64,000 bases of DNA from JBGTFE01 sp049799955 (GTDB lineage: Bacteria > Acidobacteriota > Blastocatellia > Pyrinomonadales > Pyrinomonadaceae): the NCBI GenBank assembly GCA_049799955.1, contig JBARIW010000078.1, positions 1 to 64,000 on the forward strand, read 5' to 3'. Positions 8,596-17,333 of the stretch are shown in pieces. The notes under the pieces are model-generated. The model made no database searches and was not told the origin of the DNA. It worked only from the letters and a program-made list of their open reading frames with translations. The position numbers and the translations under genes were made by a program. The first letter of the stretch is position 1. Every line of letters begins with the position of its first letter.

Positions 8596-11577
8596 TTAAG
8601 GAACAAAAGCATTGGGAACGGGCACATCGCCGATTTGACCGAAACTCTGAATCAGAGTTCCGGCTGTTGAACGCTGAACATACCACGTCGATTGCGATGG
8701 ACGAAAGACAGTCGCGTCAAACCGCCCGTCGCCGTCGTAATCTCCCGGCGCAGGCACATCTCCGTTTGTTCCGAACGGGAATGAATAATAGCTGAAATCA
8801 TTGCTTCTCAAGATAAACCATTCTCCCGAAGATGGTCGCCAGATTGCTACATCAGCTTTGCCGTCTCCGGTGTAGTCGCCCTGAACAGGTTTGTCCGTGC
8901 TGTTTCCGAAAGTAAAAGCTTCAACGCTTGCGTTTGAGCTTCTTTGAATCCACCATTGACCCGCCGATGCTCTCCAAATTGCTATATCAGATTTACCGTC
9001 TCCGTCATAATCGGCTACTGCCGGAATATCTCCGTTTGCTCCAAACTGCTCAATGGTAAATCCTGAGTCCGAAGAACGACGAATATACCAGTTCGTATCC
9101 GACGGGCGAAACACGGCAGAATCGGCTTTACCGTCGCCGTCGAAATCTCCAACCGTCGGAACGTCGCCCGATGTTCCGAAAGGATAAGAATAATAGCTTC
9201 CGTCTTCGCTTCTCAAGATGAACCACTCGCCTGAGACAGGACGAAAGACGGCAATATCGGCGCGTCCGTCGCCGGTGTAATCTCCGGGAACGAGTTTATC
9301 GGCAGAATTACCAAACTGAGCGGCATAGTTTCCGCCATCAGAACTTCTTGAATACCACCATTCGCCGGCTGACGGGCGAAAGATTGAAATATCCGTCTTC
9401 GAGTCGCCGTCAAAATCGAACGGGACATTTGAATAATTAAGCAGCCTGACGATTCCGGGAGCTAAAGCGCCGTTGATTTTCAAAAAATCCCCGACCATAA
9501 TTATTTTTCCGGTAGTTTGCAGCTCAATATCTTTGACCGCCGCATTTGCGCCCGTGCTTGTGTTAAAGGAATTGAGCGAGCCGTTGCTGTTCAGCCTTGC
9601 ATATTTACTCTGCGGAATGTTTTCAATCAGCGTAAACTCGCCGCCGATTAAAACTTTTCCGTCAGGCTGTAATTTCACGGCATAAACGAAATTATTGACA
9701 GCCGGATTAAAGCTCGTATCCAAACTGCCGTCCAAATTCAAACGGGCTAAATATGAACGATTGGCAAAATTAACGCTGGTAAATGTGCCGCCGACAATAA
9801 TTTTTCCGTCCGGCTGCAAAGCGATGTCGTAAACGGTGTCATTCGCACCGCCAATCGGACCAAACGATGCGTCAACTGTTCCGTTTGCATTAAGTCGCGC
9901 GATTCTGTCGCGCGATATATTGTTAATCTCCGTAAAATCGCCGCCGATTAAAATTTTCCCGTCCGCCTGAAGCACGATTTTTCGAACATTTCCAATAGCC
10001 GAAACCGTAAAAGCCGGGTCGAGCGAACCGTCATTGTTATGCCTCGTAAGGCTGCCGTCTGTCTGTGCAATCAAGACTTTGCCGTCAGGAAGAGTTTTTA
10101 TATCGAGCGCGGAGGAGACATTTTGATAAGTAACGTCCGGCGAGCCGTCCGGGTTTAATCTGCGTACGCCCGCGCCGTATTGGCTGCCGGCGACAATTTT
10201 GCCGTCGGCGAAAAAGTCGAAAGCGGTAATTCTATAATCGAAAACCGTTTGTCGAAAACTCGTATCCAGCGTTCCGTCGGCGTTGAATTTGACCAGATAT
10301 TTATAATTTTGCCCATTTGCGTAAGTAAAATCACCGCCGACAAAAAATTTATCGTCCGGCAGAACGAGCGTTTTGTCGGCTTTTGCGAAATCGCCGAGCA
10401 CGACCCCGGCAAATGAATTATCGAGCGAGCCGTCCGCATTTAACCTGATTACGCGGCTGAACCCAGCGCCCGACGCCGGAGAAAGCAAAAGGGTCAAAAC
10501 AATTTTGCCGTCAGCCTGCACGTCCACATCTTTAATCGCCTCAGACGGAGTTTTTCCTCCCATCGTAAAACTTTCATCCAGCGTTCCGTTGGTGTTTAGC
10601 AAAGCAAGCCCGATTTTTGAAACATGATTGAATTCGATAAAAGGTCCGCCCGCAAGAATTTTCCCGCCCGGCATTAAGACCAGTTTGGTGATTGAATTAT
10701 TCGGTCCGAACGCATTGGCGTGATAATTCGTATCGACGCCGCCGTCCGTATTTATTCGCGCCAGAAACTTTCGAGACGCGTCGTTTACCTGTAGGAAGAA
10801 ACCGGCGATGACGATTCTGCCGTCAGCCTGCACGATTAGGTCGAGGATAAAGCCATTGAATGCCTGCACCGTCGTAAAAGTATTGTCGAAGGTGAAATCA
10901 GTATTTAAACGGCGCAAATTCGTTTGTGTAAAAACCGCTAATTTCCCGTCGGGCAGCATTCTGATAGAACCGCTGAAAGGAAATATTTGATTGTCGATGC
11001 TGCCGTCATTATTTAAACGCTTCAAGGCGTTAAAAATAGCTCCGTCGTAGTTAATTATTCCGCGAACATAAATTTTATCGTCCGGCGCGATTTCTACTTC
11101 GCTGACGCTGGCAAAATCGTTAAGCGCGGGATTGGTGTTAAAAGCGATGTCGGGCGAGCCGTCCGCGTTGAGCCGCGCAATTCCGCGCCGCGGTATGTCT
11201 CCGACTCCAAAAAAATTTCCGGTGAAAACGATTTTTCCGTCAGACTGCAAAGCAATATCTCTGACCGGCAAGCCGCCGACTTCGGGCACGATTAGCGGCG
11301 CGGTAAAGCTCGTATCGAGCGTTCCGTCCGCGTTCAGGCGGGCGATATTCGTCTTCGCGCTGCTGCCGACGACGTTAAACAGACCGGTTACGATGATTTT
11401 CCCGTCCGGCTGAATTATGCTTTGATAAAGCTGTCCGACCGGAGCTTTGACCAGAATCGGATTAAAACTCGTGTCTACTTCGCCCGCCGCTTTGACAGGT
11501 GAAACACATATCGAAATTAATAAAATAAACCGGGCGGCTATAAAAATTCGGTGAAAGATATTTTTCTTTGTTTTCAT
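8596..11577 (-). CDS. Secreted delta-60 repeat / FG-GAP repeat protein (paralogue)
   Basis: 993 residues, ATG at 11577 preceded by a weak GGG-type ribosome site. Same plan as its neighbour: signal peptide MKTKKNIFHR with hydrophobic core, delta-60 units to about residue 715, six FG-GAP-like units, and the shared terminus GDVPVPNAFVP. Signal peptides and C-terminal modules are more alike than the middle repeats, as expected for a tandem duplication with repeat drift. Predicted extracellular; no catalytic motif seen. Confidence 0.88.
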   Translation of the reverse strand: MKTKKNIFHRIFIAARFILLISICVSPVKAAGEVDTSFNPILVKAPVGQLYQSIIQPDGKIIVTGLFNVVGSSAKTNIARLNADGTLDTSFTAPLIVPEVGGLPVRDIALQSDGKIVFTGNFFGVGDIPRRGIARLNADGSPDIAFNTNPALNDFASVSEVEIAPDDKIYVRGIINYDGAIFNALKRLNNDGSIDNQIFPFSGSIRMLPDGKLAVFTQTNLRRLNTDFTFDNTFTTVQAFNGFILDLIVQADGRIVIAGFFLQVNDASRKFLARINTDGGVDTNYHANAFGPNNSITKLVLMPGGKILAGGPFIEFNHVSKIGLALLNTNGTLDESFTMGGKTPSEAIKDVDVQADGKIVLTLLLSPASGAGFSRVIRLNADGSLDNSFAGVVLGDFAKADKTLVLPDDKFFVGGDFTYANGQNYKYLVKFNADGTLDTSFRQTVFDYRITAFDFFADGKIVAGSQYGAGVRRLNPDGSPDVTYQNVSSALDIKTLPDGKVLIAQTDGSLTRHNNDGSLDPAFTVSAIGNVRKIVLQADGKILIGGDFTEINNISRDRIARLNANGTVDASFGPIGGANDTVYDIALQPDGKIIVGGTFTSVNFANRSYLARLNLDGSLDTSFNPAVNNFVYAVKLQPDGKVLIGGEFTLIENIPQSKYARLNSNGSLNSFNTSTGANAAVKDIELQTTGKIIMVGDFLKINGALAPGIVRLLNYSNVPFDFDGDSKTDISIFRPSAGEWWYSRSSDGGNYAAQFGNSADKLVPGDYTGDGRADIAVFRPVSGEWFILRSEDGSYYSYPFGTSGDVPTVGDFDGDGKADSAVFRPSDTNWYIRRSSDSGFTIEQFGANGDIPAVADYDGDGKSDIAIWRASAGQWWIQRSSNASVEAFTFGNSTDKPVQGDYTGDGKADVAIWRPSSGEWFILRSNDFSYYSFPFGTNGDVPAPGDYDGDGRFDATVFRPSQSTWYVQRSTAGTLIQSFGQIGDVPVPNAFVP

Positions 11578-11737
11578 TTTTCCCTTTTTAAATACAAAAC
11601 AGTAACGAGTTAATTTTAAACAAAAGTTGAAGATTATTATGTTTCAGGTAAATTTTACTGAATTTTATTTTATCACCATTTTATTGGGTTATAACTTAAT
11701 TTTTCTAAAAAAATGTAAAAAAACCATCTAAAAAAAT

Positions 11738-11850
11738 ATAGCTGTTTGGCGCATTTAGATTGCTTCTGCTTTCATTTTACGGTGGTATTTGAAAAGCTCG
11801 GACGGCGGAAATTATGCCGCACGCTTTGGGAAGTTAGGAGATGAATTAAG
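11738..11850 (+). pseudogene. Relic FG-GAP repeat unit on the opposite strand
   Basis: On the plus strand the frame reads IAVWR, an in-frame TAG, then WYLKSSDGGNYAARFGKLGD. This aligns with the FG-GAP unit of the neighbours (WWYSRSSDGGNYAAQFGNS). No start, ribosome site or longer frame is present. It is on the opposite strand to the two adjacent intact copies but the same strand as the fragment at the window start. Interpreted as the remnant of a deleted paralogue. Confidence 0.7.
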
Positions 11851-11883
11851 GATTTGTTTCTTTAGCCCTTTTTTTTGTTTATA

Positions 11884-12336
11884 TTAGACTGCTGATTCGT
11901 CATTTTTTATTTTCGCTAATTCTTTCAGTTCTTCAACTATCGGATTCGATTTCCATGATGTAGCTTTGACGTTTGGAAAAAAATTAATTTTCTTTCCGAA
12001 TTCCGAAGGCGTTTTCAGATAAATCATCGTCGGACGCATATCACTAAACCATAAGATTTTTTCAATGTTCGATAGCGGAACAATGATTTCCTTCCGGTAA
12101 TTTGAAACGTATAGAAAGTTGCCGTCAAGGCTCAACTTTTTAGTTGCTTTGGTCATCACAAAGATGATTGCGGCGGACATAAGCAAAAATAAAAACACAA
12201 AAACTGCGGCGACGAAATTACCGTTCCTGTCATATAAATAAATTGCCGGCGGCAAAACTGCGGCGCAAATCAAGAAAAATACGGGCAAAATTATTTTATA
12301 GAAAAACGTGTCTTTCGCTGATATTACTCGTTTCAT
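11884..12336 (-). CDS. Membrane protein with PH-like cytoplasmic domain
   Basis: 150 residues. Two adjacent membrane helices (about 14-34 and 41-61) are followed by a soluble ~85-residue part with the alternating-strand pattern of bacterial PH-like domains (LSLDGNFLYVSNYRKEIIVPL, then a strand-rich end). No enzyme motif; function unknown. The family assignment rests on pattern only. Confidence 0.6.
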   Translation of the reverse strand: MKRVISAKDTFFYKIILPVFFLICAAVLPPAIYLYDRNGNFVAAVFVFLFLLMSAAIIFVMTKATKKLSLDGNFLYVSNYRKEIIVPLSNIEKILWFSDMRPTMIYLKTPSEFGKKINFFPNVKATSWKSNPIVEELKELAKIKNDESAV

Positions 12337-12364
12337 AGATTTTTATAATCTTCTGAAACAGCCG

Positions 12365-12520
12365 TTAAATTTTATTTTGTGTTTCATTAATTTTCTGCAA
12401 AAGCTCCGTTGTCTTCACGGTTTTGAAGCGATGTTCAATCGCGCCCGACTATTCGGACTGAAACAGATTCGCGTTAAAGGCAACGAGCAAAGTCGTTTCG
12501 TTTTCCAGAGAAAATTTCAT
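12365..12520 (-). pseudogene. Possible decayed small gene with an internal amber codon
   Basis: From an ATG at 12520 the minus strand encodes 23 residues (MKFSLENETT...LFQSE), an in-frame TAG at 12449-12451, then 27 more open codons (SGAIEHRFKT...) to a TAA at 12365-12367. The open frame also extends upstream of the ATG with no other start. No family recognised and no ribosome site. Could be a remnant or simply non-coding. Confidence 0.25.
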
Positions 12521-12607
12521 TTGCCGCCGCGCGACCTGAGCAGATAAGTTCTGCCGTCTTGTTTGTTTTTCAGACTTTTTGTCTGCTTTCTCTGATTTTG
12601 TATTCGA

Positions 12608-12826
12608 TTAAGCCGCTTTTTTCTTTGCCTTAAAGATGAAAATTGCCGAAACGATTGCCAACACAAAACCGAGAAGCAGAAGAAGCACCGCCGGAATCAA
12701 GCCGAGCGCCGCTTCGTCAAAACTGACGTGATTGTTCGTCATCGAAGGCAGGAGCAGGCAGACGACGCATCCGATGCCCGCCAGAACTATCAACAAAATT
12801 CCGATTATCAAACCCGCTATTTTCAT
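12608..12826 (-). CDS. Small two-helix membrane protein
   Basis: 72 residues, two membrane helices (about 3-28 and 42-66) with a short polar loop (PSMTNNHVSFDEA) and a basic tail KAKKKAA. The start is supported by a strong AAGGAG ribosome site 9 nt upstream. No family recognised; it has the look of a conserved small envelope protein. Confidence 0.7.
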   Translation of the reverse strand: MKIAGLIIGILLIVLAGIGCVVCLLLPSMTNNHVSFDEAALGLIPAVLLLLLGFVLAIVSAIFIFKAKKKAA

Positions 12827-13325
12827 AATATTTTTCTCCTTACAGTTTATGTATAAAAAAGTCCGCCCTTGCTTATTCTAAACTCATTTATTTCTTGAGA
12901 TGGAATATTAGCATAAAACTAAAAAAGTAAATACGATTTTTACTTTCCCAATAAAAGAAAGAAGACTGTTTGCCGGGAAAATAGGACGAGAACGGATTGT
13001 TGAGAGTGATGCTTTAATACCGAAGGTAGTGAACCATCCAAACGGAAGACCGCCGAAAAATCCTATTCCGGCAAAGTAATATTTATAGAAATTAAAAAGC
13101 CTCGGTTCCGGCAAACAAAAGGCTTCGACCTTTGAAAACTGAATAAGCTATTATCAAAAGCAAAAGCAGCCTGGCAAATTTAGTCTGCTTATTCAAAACA
13201 GGTGTATCGAAAAATGTATCCGTTACGTGCTATTATGGATTGTTACCGGGTAAAAAAAACAGATTATATCATTAAGCTGATATCAGTCTGTAATGCTCTC
13301 TAACACCAAGTAAAACCAAGCGCTT
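12827..13325. other. 499-bp non-coding spacer before dnaX
   Basis: I find no convincing gene. A 68-codon minus frame (12908-13114) would need a TTG start without a ribosome site. A candidate promoter for dnaX lies near its 3' end. No repeat of the heptamer or 21-bp type is visible. Confidence 0.5.
13240..13269 (+). promoter_or_regulatory. Candidate promoter for dnaX
   Basis: TTGTTA (13240-13245), 18-bp spacer, TTATAT (13264-13269), ending 57 bp before the dnaX ATG. The match is moderate; other AT-rich placements in this spacer are possible. Confidence 0.3.
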
Positions 13326-15293
13326 ATGTCATATCAGGTTATCGCCCGCAAATGGCGACCGCAAACATTTGAAGAAGTTACCGGGCAGGAAGCGATTACG
13401 CGCACACTGCGAAACGCCGTCGAGCACGACCGGCTTCATCACGCATATCTTTTTTCGGGCGCGCGCGGCGTCGGAAAAACGACGACGGCGCGGCTTCTCG
13501 CCAAAGCTTTAAATTGTCATAAAACGGATAAACCAAACCCGACGCCGTGTTCTCCGGCTGACGCCGACGCCTGCGCTTCGTGCAAAGAAATAGCCGAAAG
13601 CCGCTCGATTGACGTGCTCGAATTCGACGCCGCCTCGCACACCGGCGTTGACGACATCCGCGACATAATTCTCGAAAGCATCAACATCAATCCGGCGCGC
13701 GACCGTTATAAAATCTTTATTATCGACGAAGTTCACATGCTTTCGCCGTCTTCGTTCAACGCGCTTCTGAAAACTCTGGAAGAACCGCCGTCGAATGTCG
13801 TTTTTATAATGGCGACGACCGAGCTGCATAAAATTCCCGCGACGATTCTCTCCAGAACGCAGGAATTCGAGTTTCGGACGATTCCATTGCAGAAAATTTT
13901 CGACCGCTTAAAGCTGATTGCCGAAGCCGAAAAAATCAATATTTCCGACGATGCGTTAAAGGAAATCTCGCGCACCGGCGAAGGCTCGATGCGCGACGCG
14001 CAAAGTAATTTCGACCAGGTTATAAGCTTTTCGGGCGAGAAAATCGAAACGAAAGACGTAACGCTCGCGCTCGGCATCGCCGGTGCGGAAATCTTGACCA
14101 GAACGGCGAAAGCGATTGCCGAAAATAAGCCAGCCGAAGCTTTGAAAGTCGTTGATGATTTGATAAGCCGCGGTCAGGATTTGCGAAATTTCTGCCGCGA
14201 TTTACTTTCGTTTTTCCGTGATTTGCTGATTTTCAAAATGGCAGGCGAAGCGGAAAATCTGCTCGACACGGCGGTTTTGAGTCAGAAGGAATTGCAGGAA
14301 AACTCCGCGCCTTTTTCCGAAAGCGATTTAATCAGATTTTTCAATTCCCTGTCCGACACCGAAAGCAAGCTGCGCGACGCGACGCAATCGCGCTACGTTC
14401 TGGAAATCGGCTTGGTGAAACTTATTGAAATGCGCCGCGTCGCGCCGATTGAGAAGATTCTGGAACGTCTTGCAAAGCTCGAAAACGCTCTTTCAAACGG
14501 CAATCTGCAAATCGAACCCGGCAATGAACCGGGAAATTCAACGCTTCCGACATTATCGGATTTCGACGCGCCAAAGATAGAAAAAAAAACTTTAGTTCCT
14601 GATTTTCCGCTCGAAGAAATACCGTTTCCGGTCAAGGAAGTTCAAAGTTCAAAGTTTGAAGTCCAAAGTGAAAACGGCTCGATGTCAGAACCGCCTGAGT
14701 TTGCAGAGAGTTTTTCCGCTTTAGATACAATTCCGCCGGTAAACATTGATGAGGTCAGATTAGAAAATACCGAACCGGAATCGAAAACGGAAGATAAACG
14801 GGAAACGGAACAACCTTTGACAAGCGAGATTCCGCAGCCTGAAAATGATAGTAAAAACTGGGCTGAAGTTCTTTCCCTGATGCCGGTTAAGCTTCCGCCG
14901 ATTTCTTCCGAAGAGCTTGAACATATCGAAGACGCGTGGCTCGACACCGATTATGAAAGAAAGCTTCAATTTTTAGGCGACGATTTATTCCCGATTAAAA
15001 ACGCCTCGAAAATCGTCGAGCTTGTTTTGGGAATCGACCAGACAGGCATCAGCGCGAAAATCGAAACTTCAAACGGCAATTCGGCTGCCGGATTTGCTCC
15101 GGCGAAGGATACATCGGTTTATCTTCCGCCCGGTTTTGACGATGAAGAACCGGAAACCGAGCTGCCCGAGCTTTCCGACGACCCGACCGAAGAAGAAATG
15201 TGGAATTACGCGCAAAATCACCCGCTGGTCAAAAAAGCTCTGCGTATTTTTCGCGGAAAAATCGTCGAAGTCAGAAAAACGGAAAAGTCTTAG
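13326..15293 (+). CDS. dnaX: DNA polymerase III subunit gamma/tau
   Basis: 655 residues. Walker A GARGVGKT (45-52), four-cysteine zinc module (Cys64, 75, 83, 86), Walker B IIDEVHML (132-139) and sensor-1 region SRTQEFEFR are all present: the clamp-loader ATPase of the replisome. The C-terminal part after ~370 is long, acidic and variable, as in tau-type proteins. A stretch near residues 438-450 (VQSSKFEVQS) is encoded by tandem heptamers like those of the intergenic repeats. The ybaB and recR genes that often follow dnaX are absent here. Confidence 0.95.
   Translation: MSYQVIARKWRPQTFEEVTGQEAITRTLRNAVEHDRLHHAYLFSGARGVGKTTTARLLAKALNCHKTDKPNPTPCSPADADACASCKEIAESRSIDVLEFDAASHTGVDDIRDIILESININPARDRYKIFIIDEVHMLSPSSFNALLKTLEEPPSNVVFIMATTELHKIPATILSRTQEFEFRTIPLQKIFDRLKLIAEAEKINISDDALKEISRTGEGSMRDAQSNFDQVISFSGEKIETKDVTLALGIAGAEILTRTAKAIAENKPAEALKVVDDLISRGQDLRNFCRDLLSFFRDLLIFKMAGEAENLLDTAVLSQKELQENSAPFSESDLIRFFNSLSDTESKLRDATQSRYVLEIGLVKLIEMRRVAPIEKILERLAKLENALSNGNLQIEPGNEPGNSTLPTLSDFDAPKIEKKTLVPDFPLEEIPFPVKEVQSSKFEVQSENGSMSEPPEFAESFSALDTIPPVNIDEVRLENTEPESKTEDKRETEQPLTSEIPQPENDSKNWAEVLSLMPVKLPPISSEELEHIEDAWLDTDYERKLQFLGDDLFPIKNASKIVELVLGIDQTGISAKIETSNGNSAAGFAPAKDTSVYLPPGFDDEEPETELPELSDDPTEEEMWNYAQNHPLVKKALRIFRGKIVEVRKTEKS
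14638..14672 (+). repeat. In-frame heptamer array inside dnaX
   Basis: Five tandem 7-bp units of the AAGTTCA/AAGTCCA type within the variable linker of DnaX. The same unit type appears in the inner hairpin at about 25823-25890. It has only one arm here, so no hairpin. Confidence 0.75.
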
Positions 15294-15356
15294 AAAGTTT
15301 TTCGGAACTAATCAATTTTATCCGCGTATTAAAATTTCGGAGGTGATTTACAAAAA

Positions 15357-15566
15357 ATGCGTGAACCTTGGATAGCTGGTGTATTAAGTCTTTTAGTTCC
15401 CGGTGTCGGTCAAATTTATAACGGTAGAATTCTTATCGGTGTGCTTTGGCTGATTTTAACAGGCGTTTCGTGGATTGGCTCAGTCGGATTTCTGGGATGG
15501 ATTGTCCATCTTATTGCCGCCTGGTGCGCGTATTCTTACGCGAAAGATAATCCAATCAGAAGTTAA
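15357..15566 (+). CDS. Small membrane protein (GVGQIYNG type)
   Basis: 69 residues, mostly two hydrophobic segments with the motif LSLLVPGVGQIYNGR near the N-terminus, common in small bacterial membrane proteins of the TM2-like kind. Start confirmed by a ribosome site GGAGGTGAT, an unusually complete complement of the 16S rRNA tail, 9 nt upstream. An intrinsic terminator follows at 15595. Function unknown. Confidence 0.8.
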   Translation: MREPWIAGVLSLLVPGVGQIYNGRILIGVLWLILTGVSWIGSVGFLGWIVHLIAAWCAYSYAKDNPIRS

Positions 15567-15594
15567 GTCATCTTGCATACAATCCTCCTCTTGC

Positions 15595-15624
15595 GCCCGA
15601 TGTTTCCGGCATCGGGCTTTTTTT
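15595..15624 (+). terminator. Intrinsic terminator
   Basis: GCCCGATG (15595-15602) pairs with CATCGGGC (15610-15617), then seven T. It ends the dnaX / small membrane protein transcript. Confidence 0.93.
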
Positions 15625-15650
15625 ATTTTCCGAATTAAAGTAAGATGAAA

Positions 15651-15719
15651 GCAGATGTCAGATGTTAGATGTTAGATGCTAGTTTTTACTAATTTCTGAC
15701 ATCTGACATCTGACATCTC
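15651..15719. repeat. Heptamer inverted repeat, AGATGTT/ATCTGAC family
   Basis: Left arm of AGATGTC/AGATGTT units (about 15652-15682), right arm of CTGACAT units (about 15697-15719), period 7. It ends 4 bp before the psd start codon, so it also forms the psd leader. Confidence 0.9.
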
Positions 15720-15723
15720 TTTT

Positions 15724-16392
15724 ATGGTTAAAGAAGGATTACCTTTCATTGTAACGCCGCTTTTGATTTCGGGCGCATTTGCCGTTTTGAGCGCATGGTT
15801 TTTAGGCGCGTGGATTTTTGCCGCGTTGTTTTTCGCGCTCGCGCTGTTTATGGTTTATTTTTTCCGCGACCCGAAGCGCACAATGCCGACCGAGGACGAT
15901 ATAATCGTTTCGGCAGCGGACGGAAAAGTCACGCGAATCGACGAAACCGAAAACGGAAAGCTCGTCAGCGTTTTTCTCTCGCCGGTTGACGTGCATATAA
16001 ATCGCTCGCCGATTTCGGGCAAAGTCATTAAAGTAGATTACTTAAAAGGCAAGAAAGTTCCGGCGACCCGTAACGACGCGAGCCTTGTAAACGAAAGGAA
16101 TTCTTTGACGATTGAGGGCGAAAAAATGACGGTCGTTTGCACGCAAATTGCCGGAATTCTGGCGCGGCGGATTGTTTGTTGGAGCAAAGCAGGTGATAAT
16201 CTGGATTTAGGCGAAAAATTCGGTCTTATCAAATTCAGCTCGCGCACGGATTTGCTGATGCCGAAAGAAGTCGAGATTTTAGTCGAAATCGGCGACCGTG
16301 TCGTCGGCGGCGAAACGATTATCGCCAGACTGAACAATTACCGGACAGAGCAAAACGAACAACAAATATCCGCAGAACAATATGCAGGATGA
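15724..16392 (+). CDS. psd: Phosphatidylserine decarboxylase proenzyme, short type
   Basis: 222 residues. N-terminal membrane segments (about 6-46), then FFRDPKR (46-52), SPVDVHINRSP (86-96) and NERNS (123-127), all typical of the short Psd family. The pyruvoyl-forming self-cleavage site is FSSR (171-174) where FGSR is more usual: the Ser is kept but the preceding Gly is replaced by Ser. It converts phosphatidylserine to phosphatidylethanolamine. It overlaps pssA by 11 bp, so the two pathway genes are translationally coupled. Confidence 0.93.
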   Translation: MVKEGLPFIVTPLLISGAFAVLSAWFLGAWIFAALFFALALFMVYFFRDPKRTMPTEDDIIVSAADGKVTRIDETENGKLVSVFLSPVDVHINRSPISGKVIKVDYLKGKKVPATRNDASLVNERNSLTIEGEKMTVVCTQIAGILARRIVCWSKAGDNLDLGEKFGLIKFSSRTDLLMPKEVEILVEIGDRVVGGETIIARLNNYRTEQNEQQISAEQYAG

Positions 16393-17260
16393 AGAAGTCA
16401 AACCCGTTCATAAAGGTTTGAAAAAAGGTTTATATTTGATTCCGACGGCTTTTACGGCGGCAAATATCGCTATGGGCTTTCTGGCGATTTTATCGTCCGT
16501 AAGAGGTTTTCAGCTTATTCCTTCAAATCCCGAACAGGCTTCTTATTATTTTAACTATGCGGCAATCGCTATCGCTCTGGCGATTGTTTTCGACACTCTC
16601 GACGGCAGGCTCGCGCGGATGACGCAGACGGCGACCGAAATCGGCGTTCAGCTCGACTCGCTGGCTGACGTTCTGACTTTCGGCATTGCGCCGACGATTT
16701 TAATTTATAGTTGGGGCGTCGGCGCAAGCTTCAAAGAAAACAGCTCACCGCACGGCATCGGCGTTTTCGTTCTGTTTATGTATCTGATGTGCGGCGCGTT
16801 TCGTCTCGCGCGATTTAATCTTCAGGCGACGCGCCCGCGCGTTTTGATTGAAGGCGCGACAAAGGTTGATAAAAAGAACTTCGTCGGTCTGCCGATTCCG
16901 CCCGCTGCCGGACTTCTCGCCGCAATCGTCCATTTCGCGCCGCTTCCGCTAAGCATTTACGGCGAAAATCTGGGGCGGTTTTACGCCGTTTCGATAATCG
17001 TCTTAACCGCAATTTTAGGACTTTTGATGGTCAGCACGATTCGCTATACGAGCTTTAAGACGGTTGGAACCGGAAAACTCAACATCTATCTGGTTTTGCT
17101 GATTGCCGCCGCCGGAATGCTGATGTGGCTTTATTCTCAATACATTCTTCTAATTATCGCCGTTCTTTACGTCGCACACGGAATTATCTGGTACGTCGTC
17201 AGCGCGTTAAATCCCCGAAAAAAAGAAAATCAGGTCGAAACGAATGAAATGATGAATTAG
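16382..17260 (+). CDS. pssA: CDP-diacylglycerol--serine O-phosphatidyltransferase
   Basis: 292 residues with about eight membrane helices. The CDP-alcohol phosphotransferase motif is complete: Asp74-Gly75, Ala78-Arg79, Gly88, Asp92, Asp96. It makes phosphatidylserine from CDP-diacylglycerol and serine, the step before Psd. The last codons and the TAG stop lie in a heptamer repeat (GATGAAT type), giving the tail NEMMN. Confidence 0.95.
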   Translation: MQDEEVKPVHKGLKKGLYLIPTAFTAANIAMGFLAILSSVRGFQLIPSNPEQASYYFNYAAIAIALAIVFDTLDGRLARMTQTATEIGVQLDSLADVLTFGIAPTILIYSWGVGASFKENSSPHGIGVFVLFMYLMCGAFRLARFNLQATRPRVLIEGATKVDKKNFVGLPIPPAAGLLAAIVHFAPLPLSIYGENLGRFYAVSIIVLTAILGLLMVSTIRYTSFKTVGTGKLNIYLVLLIAAAGMLMWLYSQYILLIIAVLYVAHGIIWYVVSALNPRKKENQVETNEMMN

Positions 17261-17328
17261 GAATGATGAACGATGAACTGAAGAAACTTTTCTTTTATTC
17301 ATCATTCATCATTCATCGTTCATCGTTT
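17245..17328. repeat. Heptamer inverted repeat, GATGAAC/TCATTCA family
   Basis: Left arm GATGAAT/GATGAAC units (about 17245-17282), right arm ATTCATC/GTTCATC units (about 17296-17327). It overlaps the 3' end of pssA and ends 6 bp before the stop of the convergent methyltransferase. Same family as 21276 and 34209. Confidence 0.9.
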
Positions 17329-17333
17329 TAAAT

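Noticed and set aside
5022..11577. Paralogous repeat proteins as a phage tail or insertion-element cluster
   Set aside because: Signal peptides, delta-60 and FG-GAP units mark secreted host proteins; no transposase, integrase or terminal repeats are present.
12908..13114. 68-residue minus-strand ORF before dnaX
   Set aside because: Needs a TTG start, no ribosome site, no recognisable fold, and composition like its non-coding flanks.
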